From Neodiprion pinetum (taxonomy: Eukaryota; Arthropoda; Insecta; Hymenoptera; Diprionidae), in assembly GCF_021155775.2 (NCBI RefSeq), contig NC_060234.1, positions 14,807,871 through 14,871,870 on the forward strand: a DNA stretch of 64,000 bases. Reading direction: 5' to 3'. Of the stretch, positions 32,641 to 42,410 are shown one piece after another (the stretch's first letter is position 1; every line of letters starts with the position of its first letter). Made by a program: the position numbers and the translations under genes. The notes under the pieces are model-generated. The model was not told the DNA's origin and made no database searches. It saw only the letters and a program-made list of their open reading frames with translations.

Positions 32641-32959
32641 TGATTATCTATTAAAGCAGTAGACCAAACACGTGATGAAAAGAGCATAAAATATCTCTCT
32701 ATCTAATAAAAAAGTTCTGAACCAATGAACGGGTGAAAAAGATTATAATAACAATAGTATATAAAAGATGATAATAACAATAGTATACGCGTGAAGTTGG
32801 CATTGGGGTGAGATGCCGAAAACAAAACAAAATGCACCTAACAAACAAAATTTTCTTTGACAGCTATCATCGGCTGTTTATGACAGTCTTTGACAAATAT
32901 TTTTATAGGTATCTGTTTCTGACACGCAAAAAATAAACTTGCAAACGAGAATTATCAAG
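32641..32959. other. Short unassigned flank
   Basis: AT-rich, with a repeated GATAATAACAATAGTATA word (near 32740-32790). No gene. Confidence 0.5.
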
Positions 32960-33091
32960 ATGATTCCCGACGGGAATCGTCTTTTTCGCGAGATGGCGTA
33001 TTGTGTATACGGCACTCAAGATCGACGCGCAGAGGAGAGACTGACTATCGTTTTAAATATATCATACTGGCAAACATGTCAGCAGAAGTAA
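32960..33091 (+). pseudogene. OTU-type deubiquitinase fragment, catalytic Cys lost
   Basis: The 43-codon frame reads MIPDGNRLFREMAYCVYGTQ and then a helix ending in VLNIS. OTU cysteine proteases start with P-x-D-G-N-C-L-F-R; here the catalytic cysteine position is Arg. No His-containing second half follows, so it is a truncated, inactive fragment. OTU domains are carried by several insect transposons, which is a plausible source, but the parent element is unknown. Confidence 0.55.
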
Positions 33092-33112
33092 TGAAACAGA
33101 ACTCGAGGAGAG

Positions 33113-33245
33113 CTATATCTGAGAAGAAATAGGTTTTTTTTTTGGATCCTGTAAATCCTTGATCCGGTTAACCACTAAGTAAGGGCCTTCCCAGTTGCTT
33201 TGTAGTTTCGGACACCGTCCTTTCTGTCTTCGAGGTTTGAAGAGC
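33113..33245 (-). pseudogene. Gypsy integrase C-terminal scrap, left of the Polinton
   Basis: Reads VWLFKPRRQKGRCPKLQSNW, then EGPYLVVNRIKD on the minus strand, closely parallel to the C-terminus of the Gypsy integrase at 3569-4690. It is cut exactly at the Polinton target site (33246-33251). Its N-terminal continuation is at 49911-50045. Confidence 0.85.
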
Positions 33246-33251
33246 CAGACA

Positions 33252-33900
33252 AGTAGTATAGAAAGGCGGGTTCTGAGTACAAACACCTTCTTTACCGACC
33301 GAGCCGCTCCGCGCACCCCAGACGCAAACCCTTGAAGGTTACCCCCACTCTCCCCAGATAAAACCATGCAACCTTACCGACAGTTGTATCGGTCGACGGT
33401 GAAAATCGCACTGTTTTGCCGGCAATTCTTATCGGTCGAGGGTCAAAATCGTGCTGTTTTACTGACAATCTTACCGACCGAAGGTCAAAGTCTGTAGTGC
33501 TCGCCTGCCAACGGTAGAGGGCGCAGCGGGGGCGAGAACTTTTTCACCGTCACGCATTCTTTTCCCACAATGGGACTGCAGATGTGTAACATCAACAACT
33601 CCTACATTCTTTTCCCACGTTATCAACCACGTGACATTCCAAAATTAATAGTTCCGAGAATTGTTTTTTATCCACTCGGATATCGCTGTCGTGTAACATC
33701 AACCACCTCACATTCCTTTCCCACGTTATCAACCACGTGACATTCCAAAAGTAATGGTTCCGAGAATTGTTTTTCACTTACTCGGATGTCGGTTTGATAT
33801 CCAAGGTCGACCGATAGTCGCGGTACATTCAAAGCCATGGATCTGCGGTGTTGGGTTACTATCGCTCTTGGAATGCCAAAAGGTGCGCGCGCATACACAA
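33252..33900 (+). repeat. Polinton left terminal inverted repeat
   Basis: Aligns, inverted, with about 49165-49904. The outermost 110 bases are almost identical. Both arms include repeated modules: TTACCGACAGTTGTATCGG-type words and CATTC(C/T)TTTCCCACG-type words. A 40-odd-base insertion distinguishes the arms near 33365. Confidence 0.9.
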
Positions 33901-33975
33901 ACATACCTATTTGATATCAGCCCCGTGACATTCCTTACCCTCCACCAAATTTCAAATTATGCGGTGGGGGAACGT

Positions 33976-33983
33976 TATATAAG
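33976..33983 (+). promoter_or_regulatory. TATA box for the rightward gene at 34182
   Basis: TATATAAG lies just inside the left terminal repeat, about 200 bases before the first ATG. Similar boxes precede several other Polinton genes. Confidence 0.5.
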
Positions 33984-34181
33984 CGAAAAGTGAAAACTTC
34001 ATCGCCAGTCTGAAGCTGTTTTTCTTGCAAATGAGAAGTGCTCTGAAACAACGTGAATTGAAGAAACGACTATAACTGCTCTTCAAGAATATTGGAGAAG
34101 TAAAACAGCTGCTGAAAATCAGATCTGACCTCAATCAACTCACAAGAGATTTCGAGCACCTACAACTCGACCATAACGATC

Positions 34182-34490
34182 ATGGACTTTTCAAAATTGA
34201 ACGAAGTCGCTCGCCTGGAGACATTTCTGCCGTTGAAAAAGCTTTCGGACCTCGAAGTCTACTTCGAATACCGGGTCAGTGGCGTTCGTCGGGTTAAAAC
34301 GAAATTTGGAGACAAAATCGTTCTGGACTTGGATGACTCTTTCACGATTTTTCTGCCCAACCGACTGACCAAGGCCCTCCACGAAAATGAAGATTTGTTC
34401 CAGAAGGTGACGAAAGCCAGTAAGGAGATACGGTTGCATCTACGCTATCTTGGCGGACCGTACGGTCAACTTGAATTCGTATACGTATAA
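34182..34490 (+). CDS. Small Polinton protein, function unknown (possible OB-fold)
   Basis: 102 residues from an ATG, intact. It starts MDFSKLNEVARLETFLPLKK and has alternating beta-type stretches (VYFEYRVSGVRRV, DKIVLDLDDSFTIFLP) and LYLGGPYGQLEFVYV-like end. Small proteins of this kind sit near the ends of many insect Polintons. The beta-rich pattern suggests an OB-like nucleic-acid-binding fold, but that is inference. An AATAAA at 34540-34545 follows. It faces a different way from the capsid genes. Confidence 0.7.
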   Translation: MDFSKLNEVARLETFLPLKKLSDLEVYFEYRVSGVRRVKTKFGDKIVLDLDDSFTIFLPNRLTKALHENEDLFQKVTKASKEIRLHLRYLGGPYGQLEFVYV

Positions 34491-34539
34491 TCTGAGTATC
34501 GCATTCGAATATCCAATGTTCTGTGTAAGTCTTACGTTC

Positions 34540-34545
34540 AATAAA
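34540..34545 (+). terminator. Poly(A) signal after the 34182 gene
   Basis: AATAAA 50 bases past the stop codon. Confidence 0.5.
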
Positions 34546-34724
34546 CAAGAAAAAAAGATTGAAATTATGAATATTTTTTCATTTATCCATCTTGTATACC
34601 TTTAATCCTACGTACGTTTTATACCTTGTGATTGTATCTAGAATTAAGTCTTAAAATCTAAGAAAATGCTACTCCGAACACCACTAAGCAACGATGGAGG
34701 GTTTCGAGCTGCGTTTGCGTCTTG

Positions 34725-34870
34725 CAACTGTAATGTGAACTCTACGATGAATTTTGGACGGGTTCAGACAAGACCAGAGTGCAAGGTCGGCCGATAGCTG
34801 CGTTAGTATATATTCAGAACCAAGGATCTGCGGTGTTGGGTTACTATCGCTCTAGGAATGCAAAACATGA
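34725..34870 (+). repeat. Internal copy of the inner terminal-repeat sequence
   Basis: The stretch with GATGAATTTTG(G/A)ACGGGTTCAG, then AAGACCAGAGTGCAAGGTCG and CTGCGGTGTTGGGTTACT matches, inverted, the inner part of the right terminal repeat (about 49205-49340). It lies outside the left repeat, so it is an extra internal copy. Confidence 0.7.
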
Positions 34871-35048
34871 CTCGGTTTGAGTACAGCTCGGTCAAGAATG
34901 GTGGGCAAGGTTAAATCTTACATAAGCTTTGTATTGAAAAAAATTCTCTCATAAGAGCTAAGGTGAAGGTGAAGGTGTAAAATTATTTCATGAATATTTT
35001 TTGAAAAACAGTTTTATTGAGCATGATTTTTTAGGATACAGTTGACAA
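34871..35048. other. Spacer
   Basis: Short non-coding spacer between the internal repeat copy and the nuclease-like gene. Nothing recognised. Confidence 0.4.
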
Positions 35049-35672
35049 TTACTTCACAACGATAGTACAATAATTCTGTTCAACAGTATCATAACCAGGG
35101 TTATATATTCGCCAGGAATGCGGGACCGTTCTTGTGGACGCTTCTGCGCAGTAACACAAATCATACACCCTCGCCATCCAAACAGTATGATGATTTTGTA
35201 GCCAATTTTGAAGTATCGAAACGTTTTGTGCTACACAGATTGCGTTGGGTATTGTGTGAACGTCGCATCTTAGAGACACAGCTGAAGTTTTTTGTAAGGT
35301 TTGAAGCGACGGACAGTCAAAGTCCAGCATATCGATGATTTGAATTTTGTGTACAATTTGAAGCAGCCTATCTCGTTTCTCATCTCTTTTTACGTACATG
35401 GTTTCAGTTTTACACGGCCTGTTTTCAATGATCCATTTATCTTCCTCAAACGGTATGTTTCCAAAGCTCTAAGGTAAACCGTAAAAATCGCGTTCCAACT
35501 AAGAATTTTGGTTTTTGTATTTGACGTCGAGACAATCCCATTCGTGAGGTGGCTTTAAGAAAAACGTTTATGGAGATGCTTCCGAGTAGATTGAAATTAT
35601 GGCCAATTCTTTTAATGTAAAGGTATTGTTGAAGGGTCTACGAAAGCCTTGTACGTCAACGATAAACTCCAT
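35049..35672 (-). pseudogene. Polinton-borne member of the nuclease-like VDVQGF family
   Basis: From an ATG at 35672 the frame starts MEFIVDVQGFRRPFNNTFTL, then FLKPPHEWDCLDVKYK, YVKRDEKRDRLL, DFDCPSLQTLQ and QNVSILQNWL, ending at 35049 after about 208 codons. Three in-frame stops (after the start block, after the HEWD block and soon after) disable it. The block order is the same as in the relic at 1-568. The D-x-Q-G-F start, the later conserved acids and the C/H-rich end suggest a DEDD-type exonuclease, but no known domain is proven. It lies downstream of the major capsid gene on the same strand. Confidence 0.6.
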
Positions 35673-35709
35673 CTTTGAACTGTGCGAGATGATGGGAACG
35701 GGTCAGCTT

Positions 35710-36990
35710 TTATATCAACTTTTTCACCCCACCACTGAGCGGGTTGTATTCTACAATACGATCGTGAACAATCAAGCAGTACGCCGATGTTTCAGCGGGA
35801 AAGTTGGCTTTAGCTTTAAATTCGAGACGGATGTCGACAGGTCCGTACTTCAGAGATTCGTTTTGTTTTGAACAGTCGATAACGAATAAGGGGACGTCTC
35901 GAAGGAATTCACTCTTTGTCAGCAACGGCTCGGGGTTCTTATCGTGGTAGGTAGCTTGGAAGTTTGCGTACATCTCGTACAGGAGCGCGTACAGATTACG
36001 ACTCATGTTGAGATTCACGTTACCGCACGGATAAGATTGAGAGTTTGAAAATAGCTTCACGTCCGTGATATTGCAATGATCGAAATGACTTGTGTTCTTG
36101 TCGGTCTTGTTCTTTCTACTTGTTTGGAAACCCAAAATGACGTACCGAGGTTTTTCAAGCTGCGTGGAAGTTTTCACAGTCCAAACGTGTTTCGATGTTG
36201 TGGGAAGTAAGGGATATTCGTACAATTCCCAACTGCGGAAACTCATCGAAATAGGCGGATCTCTCTGAATGAAATTTAGTAGGTCAACTTTTTTCTGATC
36301 CGCGAGTTTCAAATACGGTATTAGCCATTCCACTGCATTGATCGTGATTTTGAATTCCTCCTCTTGAGTCTGCATGATTGCGTTGACGTCAGTTTTTGAT
36401 CTCGTCAAAATTAACTCATGTTGAGCGTTGACAACAATCTTGCGGTAGTCTTCAGCGAAACCCAATATCATGCTGAGCGGTATCAGTACGTCAAAATTAC
36501 CCTTGGCATCGGTTAATTTTTTCCTCTCTTCTACATCAAGCCATCCAGCGTTCTCCATCAGCCAAGTCTGACCAGGGCGCAGGGAAGCGTAACCCTTCAT
36601 GAGACTTGTCAAGCCAACGTTCTTGCTTCAATCAACCTCAACTGCGTTAATTTCGTGAAGAATTTCTTCAAACAGATGACAGATCGCGTTGTTTACGAGC
36701 TGTGTGTTCACAGTAGCTGTACCATCAGGTTTGAGGAGTCGTCCATGGATATGTACTGAACTTTTGCTGGGTAAACTGAATAAATCCTGATGCTGATCGG
36801 TGATTCGAATTTCATCGCTGTTGTTGAAAGTTGACGAGGCGTAAGGTTTGTGAGCGTGAATCTCGTGATGCGCAACGGATTCGTCAAAGACGACTGGTGT
36901 TCGAATGTTTAAGATTTCTCCCTCCATGGTACGTAGCAGATGATAAGAAAGCAAAATCGGATTTTTAGTTGTCGGAAATTCCTCTTCCAA
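35710..36990 (-). pseudogene. Polinton major capsid protein (double jelly roll)
   Basis: The N-terminal part (36631-36990) has DEIRITDQHQDLFSLPS and HLFEEILHEINAVEVD; a TGA at 36628-36630 interrupts; the frame then continues to 35710 with YASLRPGQTWLMENAG, IPLSMILGFAEDYRKI, WELYEYPLLP and ends in DRIVEYNPLSGGVKKL. These are the conserved blocks of Polinton major capsid proteins, which build an icosahedral shell. The N-terminal Met is not an ATG in the open frame, so the true start is uncertain. A TATATAAC box lies at 37121-37128 upstream. Confidence 0.85.
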
Positions 36991-37120
36991 AAGTGGTCAG
37001 TTTCAGACCCAGAGCTATCAGGAACTCCACGTTTCGAGGTGTTAACGGTTCGAGAATCGATCGATGACTGACTTGATCGGGGCATGCCGACTTACTGATA
37101 TACCTACTCTTTGACAGTCT

Positions 37121-37128
37121 GTTATATA
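37121..37128 (-). promoter_or_regulatory. TATA box upstream of the major capsid gene
   Basis: TATATAAC on the minus strand, about 130 bases before the open frame of the capsid gene and directly after the minor capsid gene stop. Confidence 0.5.
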
Positions 37129-37141
37129 CAATTTGCATCGT

Positions 37142-37828
37142 TTATTGCGATTTGATATGTAGTCTCACAGTAATAACTTCTCCACGAAAATTAACCAGGT
37201 CTCCGTCTTGATCCACTAACCGGAGCTGAACGTGATCTATGGTCCTGACGGTGATCGAAAGGTAAATGACGTGCGACGGTACTTCCGCGATCTTATATCC
37301 TGGTGGAACAGTCGGGAAAAACTCGTGAATAGTGTGTACTTTGTGTCCATTGACGTAGGCGCCCGTTGTAATGCTACACTCGACTCGCAACGCGTTGACC
37401 TTGAGTATAAATACAAGAACGTCTGATTCGTGAGTTTTATCAACCTCCAATACACGTGGTGTAAATCCCAAAAGTTAAGCAATGGAATCATTCGGCTCAA
37501 AGTTAATCGTGTGGTTGCATGTGATTTCGCTGCGTAATGTATTATTGTTGGGTTTGATGGCGAGCCTGATATCTGTATTTCTCAGCACGTTTTGAAGATA
37601 CTTCTCTATGCCCTCGATCTCGTAGCTGCCGGTAGGTATGGTGATCACTTTATCAGCTACGTAAATTTTATTGTGACCGACATCAACGTTGGGAATCGAA
37701 TTAAAGGTTAACAATTTTACCAAGCCAAGGGCATAACTTTTATCACGAGCAAGTTCGATCGGTGGGAAATATTGTGCCTCGAGTATAGAAGAGGTTCCCG
37801 AAATCGTTAACGTTAACGAATCATCCAT
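37142..37828 (-). pseudogene. Polinton minor capsid (penton-like) protein
   Basis: The frame begins at an ATG (37828, MDDSLTLTISGTSSILEAQ) and shows EAQYFPPIELARDKSYALGL, FNSIPNVDVG, IPTGSYEIEGIEKYL and NNNTLRSEI; a TAA at 37475-37477 interrupts; the same frame continues to 37142 with ITTGAYVNGHKVHTIHEF, PTVPPGYKIAEVPSHVIYL and NFRGEVITVRLHIK. This matches the single-jelly-roll minor capsid of Polintons, placed at the vertices of the particle. One TATA box lies 43-50 bases upstream of the ATG. Confidence 0.85.
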
Positions 37829-37858
37829 GACTGCGAGTGGTAGACTGACTTTGGTGAA

Positions 37859-38233
37859 TCACGCACCATGTTTATATAGCTCACCACTTAGAAATTCCAG
37901 ACACAAGTGTCCACATTCAAATGTATCATAATCCTGGTACCTTTCATGATTGTATTTGACGCTACCAACGCCGAGGAATTTTATGAGGTCCGAGGGTGGT
38001 TGAAGGTTGCCGAAACTGTCAAAGTAATCGATATTATTGTCGCGTTTCTTGTGTGCAACCCAGTGTGTTCCCGGACCGCCTTTGTCGTCAAGGTTGATTA
38101 TAGCTGACTCGTTTTTTCGTGGACCGTTTTCGAGCATTTCGTTGCGCATGAAAACACCGCGGAAATGCAGAACCTTAAAAACTTTTGCATATTTCAACAA
38201 GTCCCAATCAGTCAACGCTCGACGTGGTAGCAC
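37859..38233 (-). CDS. Adenain-like (Ulp1-fold) cysteine protease
   Basis: Shows the full catalytic layout of the adenoviral-type protease: GTHWVAH (His), DYFDSFGNLQPP (Asp), and DTFECGHLCLEFL (Cys) with the preceding YQDYD. RGVFMRNEML precedes. It would mature capsid proteins in the particle. The open frame lacks an ATG: the listed start is GTG at 38233, and the frame is open further upstream, overlapping the end of the PLA2 gene in another phase, so the true start is not resolved. All catalytic residues are intact, unlike most neighbours. Confidence 0.85.
   Translation of the reverse strand: MLPRRALTDWDLLKYAKVFKVLHFRGVFMRNEMLENGPRKNESAIINLDDKGGPGTHWVAHKKRDNNIDYFDSFGNLQPPSDLIKFLGVGSVKYNHERYQDYDTFECGHLCLEFLSGELYKHGA
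37871..37878 (-). promoter_or_regulatory. TATA box of the minor capsid gene
   Basis: TATATAAA on the minus strand, 43-50 bases before the ATG at 37828. It overlaps the end of the protease gene. Confidence 0.55.
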
Positions 38234-38238
38234 CGCAT

Positions 38239-39030
38239 CTAGTTTTTTGAAAGATGGAGACCAAGACCTGTTTTGTACGGTTTCATATGAAGCCCTTTGC
38301 CCAACGCGATAGCTTCCATAGTTTTGTTGTGTCGTTTGCTCTCTCCCAGTTCTTGTCTAGCAGCACTTGCATCGTTCACAGCTTTTGCTATACCTGCCGC
38401 ACCACCGGCTAACGCGCCGGTAGCACTAAGTCCGGCGAAAATAGGAATCAGAAACGGTAAAAAACCACCGACTTTTGAAGGTACAGGTAGGACGCGAGGT
38501 GTTCGCACTTGACATTTATCACCCGCTTTTTTAACGGCGTTCTCAGCTCCCTTCAGCGCAGATTCGATAGCTACTTTTGCATCGTTGCTTGGAACCATAG
38601 AACGCTTTGCAGCATTTGTAATTTTTCTCAAGGTTACATTTTTTGATTTCCGAATTCCCATTCCAAGTTTAGATTTTACTTTCATTGTATTAGCTATTGT
38701 CCAAGCGGCTGCCTTCTCACCCAAATTTGCGTCCTTTGCGAGAACCCGTTTCCAAGCTTTCTCAGCGAACACCCTATCAGCCTTATTTCTAACTTCAAGA
38801 TTTTCACGATTCTGCGAGTCAGCAATGTCGTGGTCCTTGCAAGCTGCGTCGAGAAGATTGATTCCCGGATCACCCCGCGCGAGTCGCTTTGTTAATTTTG
38901 TACCGGGCCCACAGTTCTGACAACCAGGTACATGCAATTCGACTGGAAGGCTGTTGATGATTTTATTCACCAGACCCTTGCTACGATGTTGCCGTCTGCT
39001 GCTGCTTCGTTTACCTCTGTACGCGATCAT
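38239..39030 (-). CDS. Virion protein with phospholipase A2-like domain
   Basis: 263 residues from an ATG, intact. A basic N-terminus (GKRSSSRRQHRSKG) is followed by a parvovirus-VP1-type PLA2 core: LPVELHVPGCQNCGPGTKL (Ca-binding-loop-like GPG) and LLDAACKDHDIADS (His-Asp pair). The middle is Lys/Ala-rich; a hydrophobic stretch (GGFLPFLIPIFAGLSATGAL) lies near residue 195, then AGGAAGIAKAV. Such a domain lets non-enveloped virions breach membranes in other systems; here that is inference. It lies just upstream of the protease gene, with a TATA box 40 bases before its ATG. Confidence 0.8.
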   Translation of the reverse strand: MIAYRGKRSSSRRQHRSKGLVNKIINSLPVELHVPGCQNCGPGTKLTKRLARGDPGINLLDAACKDHDIADSQNRENLEVRNKADRVFAEKAWKRVLAKDANLGEKAAAWTIANTMKVKSKLGMGIRKSKNVTLRKITNAAKRSMVPSNDAKVAIESALKGAENAVKKAGDKCQVRTPRVLPVPSKVGGFLPFLIPIFAGLSATGALAGGAAGIAKAVNDASAARQELGESKRHNKTMEAIALGKGLHMKPYKTGLGLHLSKN

Positions 39031-39069
39031 GTTCGTGCGTTGACTGAAGAAAAGTGCTTCAAAACGGGG

Positions 39070-39077
39070 TATTTATA
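39070..39077 (-). promoter_or_regulatory. TATA box in the divergent promoter between PLA2 and ATPase genes
   Basis: TATAAATA on the minus strand, 40-47 bases before the PLA2-gene ATG; the ATPase ATG is 17 bases to the right on the plus strand. The 63-base gap must hold both start regions. Confidence 0.55.
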
Positions 39078-39093
39078 GCAAATCCGATCAGTC

Positions 39094-39381
39094 ATGTCTG
39101 AGATGCAATTTGAGAAACAACCTACTAAGCTTCCCGTGATGAATTTTGACAAACTTTCGGAGCAAAATGTCAAAAGGCACAAACGGCACGGTGAATTACT
39201 CCCGAATAGTGTACGTGCAATATTCTGTGGACCGTCGGATTGTGGTGAAACTAATGCGTTGCTCACACTTATAACCCATCCCAACGGACTCAGATTTGAA
39301 AATATCTACATCTACTCGAAATCTCTCAACCAACCTGAATACCAATTGTTGAAGCAATTGTTGGACTATGTTGAGAATATA
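39094..39381 (+). pseudogene. Polinton packaging ATPase, N-terminal part (Walker A altered)
   Basis: From an ATG at 39094: a basic lead (KRHKRHGELLPNS), then IFCGPSDCGETNALLTL and FENIYIYSKSL, then LKQLLDYVENI, where the gene is cut at 39382 by a terminal-inverted-repeat element. The A32/FtsK-type Walker A should read G-x-x-x-x-G-K-T; here Lys is Glu, which should abolish nucleotide binding. The continuing part is at 42454-42881. Confidence 0.85.
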
Positions 39382-39430
39382 CCGGGACAATCTCTTGAAA
39401 CTATACATATAATGCGCATGCGCGAGTTTT

Positions 39431-41430
39431 ATCGGCTGCTCGGGCAGGTTGGCCACTCCGAGTTTCAGCTGTCAAACTCTGTTTCTGGCGGCGTTGTAGT
39501 TCATACGAATTTTTGAGGTTAGAATCTCAAACAGTCGAGGTAGTGACTCGGAAAGTTGATGCTAATGCTCTTTGAAAATTGGCTTTATTCGACTAAAATG
39601 AGAAATCTGTTTAAATGTTGGGTGCTTGGAAGAAACGCAGCAGGTAGGTGCGAACACTTTATTTAATCATTTTTATTATTTCGTACATTAGAAATAACAA
39701 TGGAATTTTTATCTATCAACAGGTCATACGGCTAAAATAATTACATCTCTGATATTCACTGTTATCTGCCCATTCAATTTGTCAGACGTACAAAGATCAT
39801 TGCCACTTTCAAGCAACTAAGCAACTTTCTCACTCTTTTGTGATTTCAGGCGGTAATATTGAATTTTATCACTTTCGAAAATGAGACATTAAACCGAGCG
39901 TTCAAGAAATTTAAATATCTCACTATCTGTAACGGAACTGTGAATCTTTTTTTTCTTGAAAATAGTTCAACAAAATTTACGAATAGTCGATAGTCAATGT
40001 ATTTTTTCCGATTAAAAAATTATTGCTACTACTATTTAAAATTTCCGAATAATTAGCAGAATTTGTTTCGCAAATTTTCAATGATGTTCAATCAAATAAA
40101 TGAAGGGAACCTAATACTCAAATTGAAAATTCAAGTAATATTAGATTTATTAAAATGATTTCTGTATTTCATGTTAGTGCGGTTCGGAACAAAGAAAATC
40201 TAATCGAAAGCGTAGAACTCAGGAATGTAAATTACATCCTGTGACACAAGTTGAAAATCAAGTTTCTCAAAATGCGCCTCAATGTCACAATTAGCTTCAA
40301 GGACAATCATGTTTTAGAGTAATGTCAATTTTAAAGTAATGTGAAGATTGTGACCCTTGTTACATCAAAATAAATGAATATCTAATTTTTAACGAAGTTT
40401 ACGGAGATTTTTTTCCAAATAATGTAATCCGATACAATATCTTGTTCATAGTCCTCCGAACATCACCTTCTAACAAGGATATTTGGAAAGAGTCCCTTTG
40501 TTGCAGAAACCATTATAAAATTCTTGGTTTTCAATTCGTGCTATTGAATAACTCTGTATTTCAGGTTCCATTTTCAATCTCAAAATGGGATTTTTTTTTG
40601 CTCTAGATAATGCTAACTTGAAATGCAGAAATAATTGCGGTACATGGAGATTCACAAGCTTTCAGTCTTAGCGTAGGACCATATAAAAGGTGTAAATTAG
40701 AATTTGGTTTTAAATTATCGTTCAACTAGCTGGCCAGATGACACCGTCGACTAAGATTAACTTTAAAGACATTTTTGACTGAAGTTATTCGACAATTCTA
40801 GATTTAGATTGATTCAGTTTGCCTAGCAAAATTCAACCCTACAATCTAATTGAGGACTTGAAAGACTATTCATCTGAATTCCATGCCAAAGAGAGTAAAA
40901 GTAAGCTTCAAAATAAGATATCAAATCAAATGGTATAAAGTTTGAAAAACAATGCTGGTCAATAATAATGCTTAAATTACAATCGTGCACAGAATGATTC
41001 CTCGGTAGAATGAATTGGCAGCAACGGTCAAGTAACAAACTTATCGCTATTGGCTCGATCAAAGTAAAATGATCCGATATTCAGCCATTATGATCTGTAG
41101 TATATCCCGCTCTTCAATTTTGCCTCAACTGATGTTAAGAAGGTGGCGATGGCCTCATAAAATTCACTCTGGCACCTGATGTCTGACGGAACAACTAGGT
41201 TCAATGATTGCACCGCTCGAGAAACCAGGATCCTTGCCACCTAAATGTTTTGACCATCAGGTAAGACATAATTGTCCTCGTGTTAATTAAAGTTTAAACT
41301 TCGAGCCTGCTGAAAAAAAAACGAATTTTATCATTGAATCTATGTTAAAATATTCTCATTGTCAAAGGTCACGTAATTGGAAATTTACTTACATGCTTCC
41401 ATACCTGACAAATTTAGTCCCGCTTTGACA
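39431..41430. other. Interior of the 3,072-bp element, no gene seen
   Basis: AT-rich, with no domain-bearing frame on either strand. Confidence 0.5.
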
Positions 41431-41601
41431 ATGAATCATTTCGTACCTGAAAATATTAGAAGCTATTATTATCAAACAGGATCTTTCGGTATTTTTGAAG
41501 GCAAAAAAAAGACAGCACTTTTTGAAAGGCAACCAATGACCAGACGAGGGGTGATCAGAAGAGTGGAGATTGGTCTCCCAGTGTTATCGGACGATTGTCT
41601 T
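41431..41601 (+). other. Candidate captured exon
   Basis: A frame beginning at ATG 41431 reads MNHFVPENIRSYYYQTGSF, GIFEGKKKTALFERQP and TRRGVIRRVEIGLPVLSD, and ends right at GTAAGT (41602), a good splice donor. ACCTG/TTAG acceptor-like sites lie at 41423-41459. The wording is protein-like and well conserved in style but matches no family I can name. It could be part of a host gene taken up by the element or an exon of its transposase. Confidence 0.35.
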
Positions 41602-41639
41602 GTAAGTTATTGTTTTGTGACCTAATTTTTCACTAATAG

Positions 41640-42410
41640 CATGAGTTACACTGTAATATTAACTGTTGTTCTTTTTCTCTTTTGATTCTTGGATATCTGG
41701 TGAACCCTCTTTGTTAACGGAACATTGATTGTTGTACAATGGAGCTGCAAAAACTTTGTCAACTAATCAATAATGTCGGCGAGGGTTTTTGTGAGTATTG
41801 CGTCGGGTACGTTTTCTGTTAATTGCTACTCTCTGTCCGCCTAAGCTTCGTGTTTAAGATGAATAACTTCTTTATTCCTTGTTACTCATTTCTTTTATTT
41901 ATTTCATGTTCATCGGCACTAATTACTGACTTCTGGAGCACTGCATCGTAACGAATCTACTCTGGAAATACCTTCTACTGGGTCTCAACCATTCATTTAT
42001 TCTTAATTTTATGTAAATAAAGAATCTGTTCACAATAAACATTGTTTTTACTTACCTACCTCTGTTTGTCCAGACTCCCACTTGTTAATGACATTTCACG
42101 TTAAAATTCAGATTTCTTCTTTCAATAAATAACACCCAATTTCTGTATCATTTGATATTTGCTTTTCCGTTGAATTCTTTATTGCGTCGGTTGAATATCT
42201 TCCGAAATTAACCACGGTATTGCTGAACGATACTATTCTTCTTAGACAATTCACGCTACGTAAAAATAAACAGCAGCATAACCTCAATCCACGGCTTAAC
42301 GCGCGAGAGAATTACAGCTTTTGTTTCATTTTGTGTACGTTGGCGCCTTGCTTAGCAGATGAAAACATCACCGCGGCGCGATTTCACCGACCAATGAGAT
42401 TAAATTATTC
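41640..42410. other. Right interior of the 3,072-bp element
   Basis: No supported gene. A short frame with a possible donor at about 41791 (ELQKLCQLINNVGEGF) is too short to support. Confidence 0.4.

Noticed and set aside
34041..34180. Small coiled-coil frame before the 34182 gene
   Set aside because: Short and interrupted by a TAA; not supportable.
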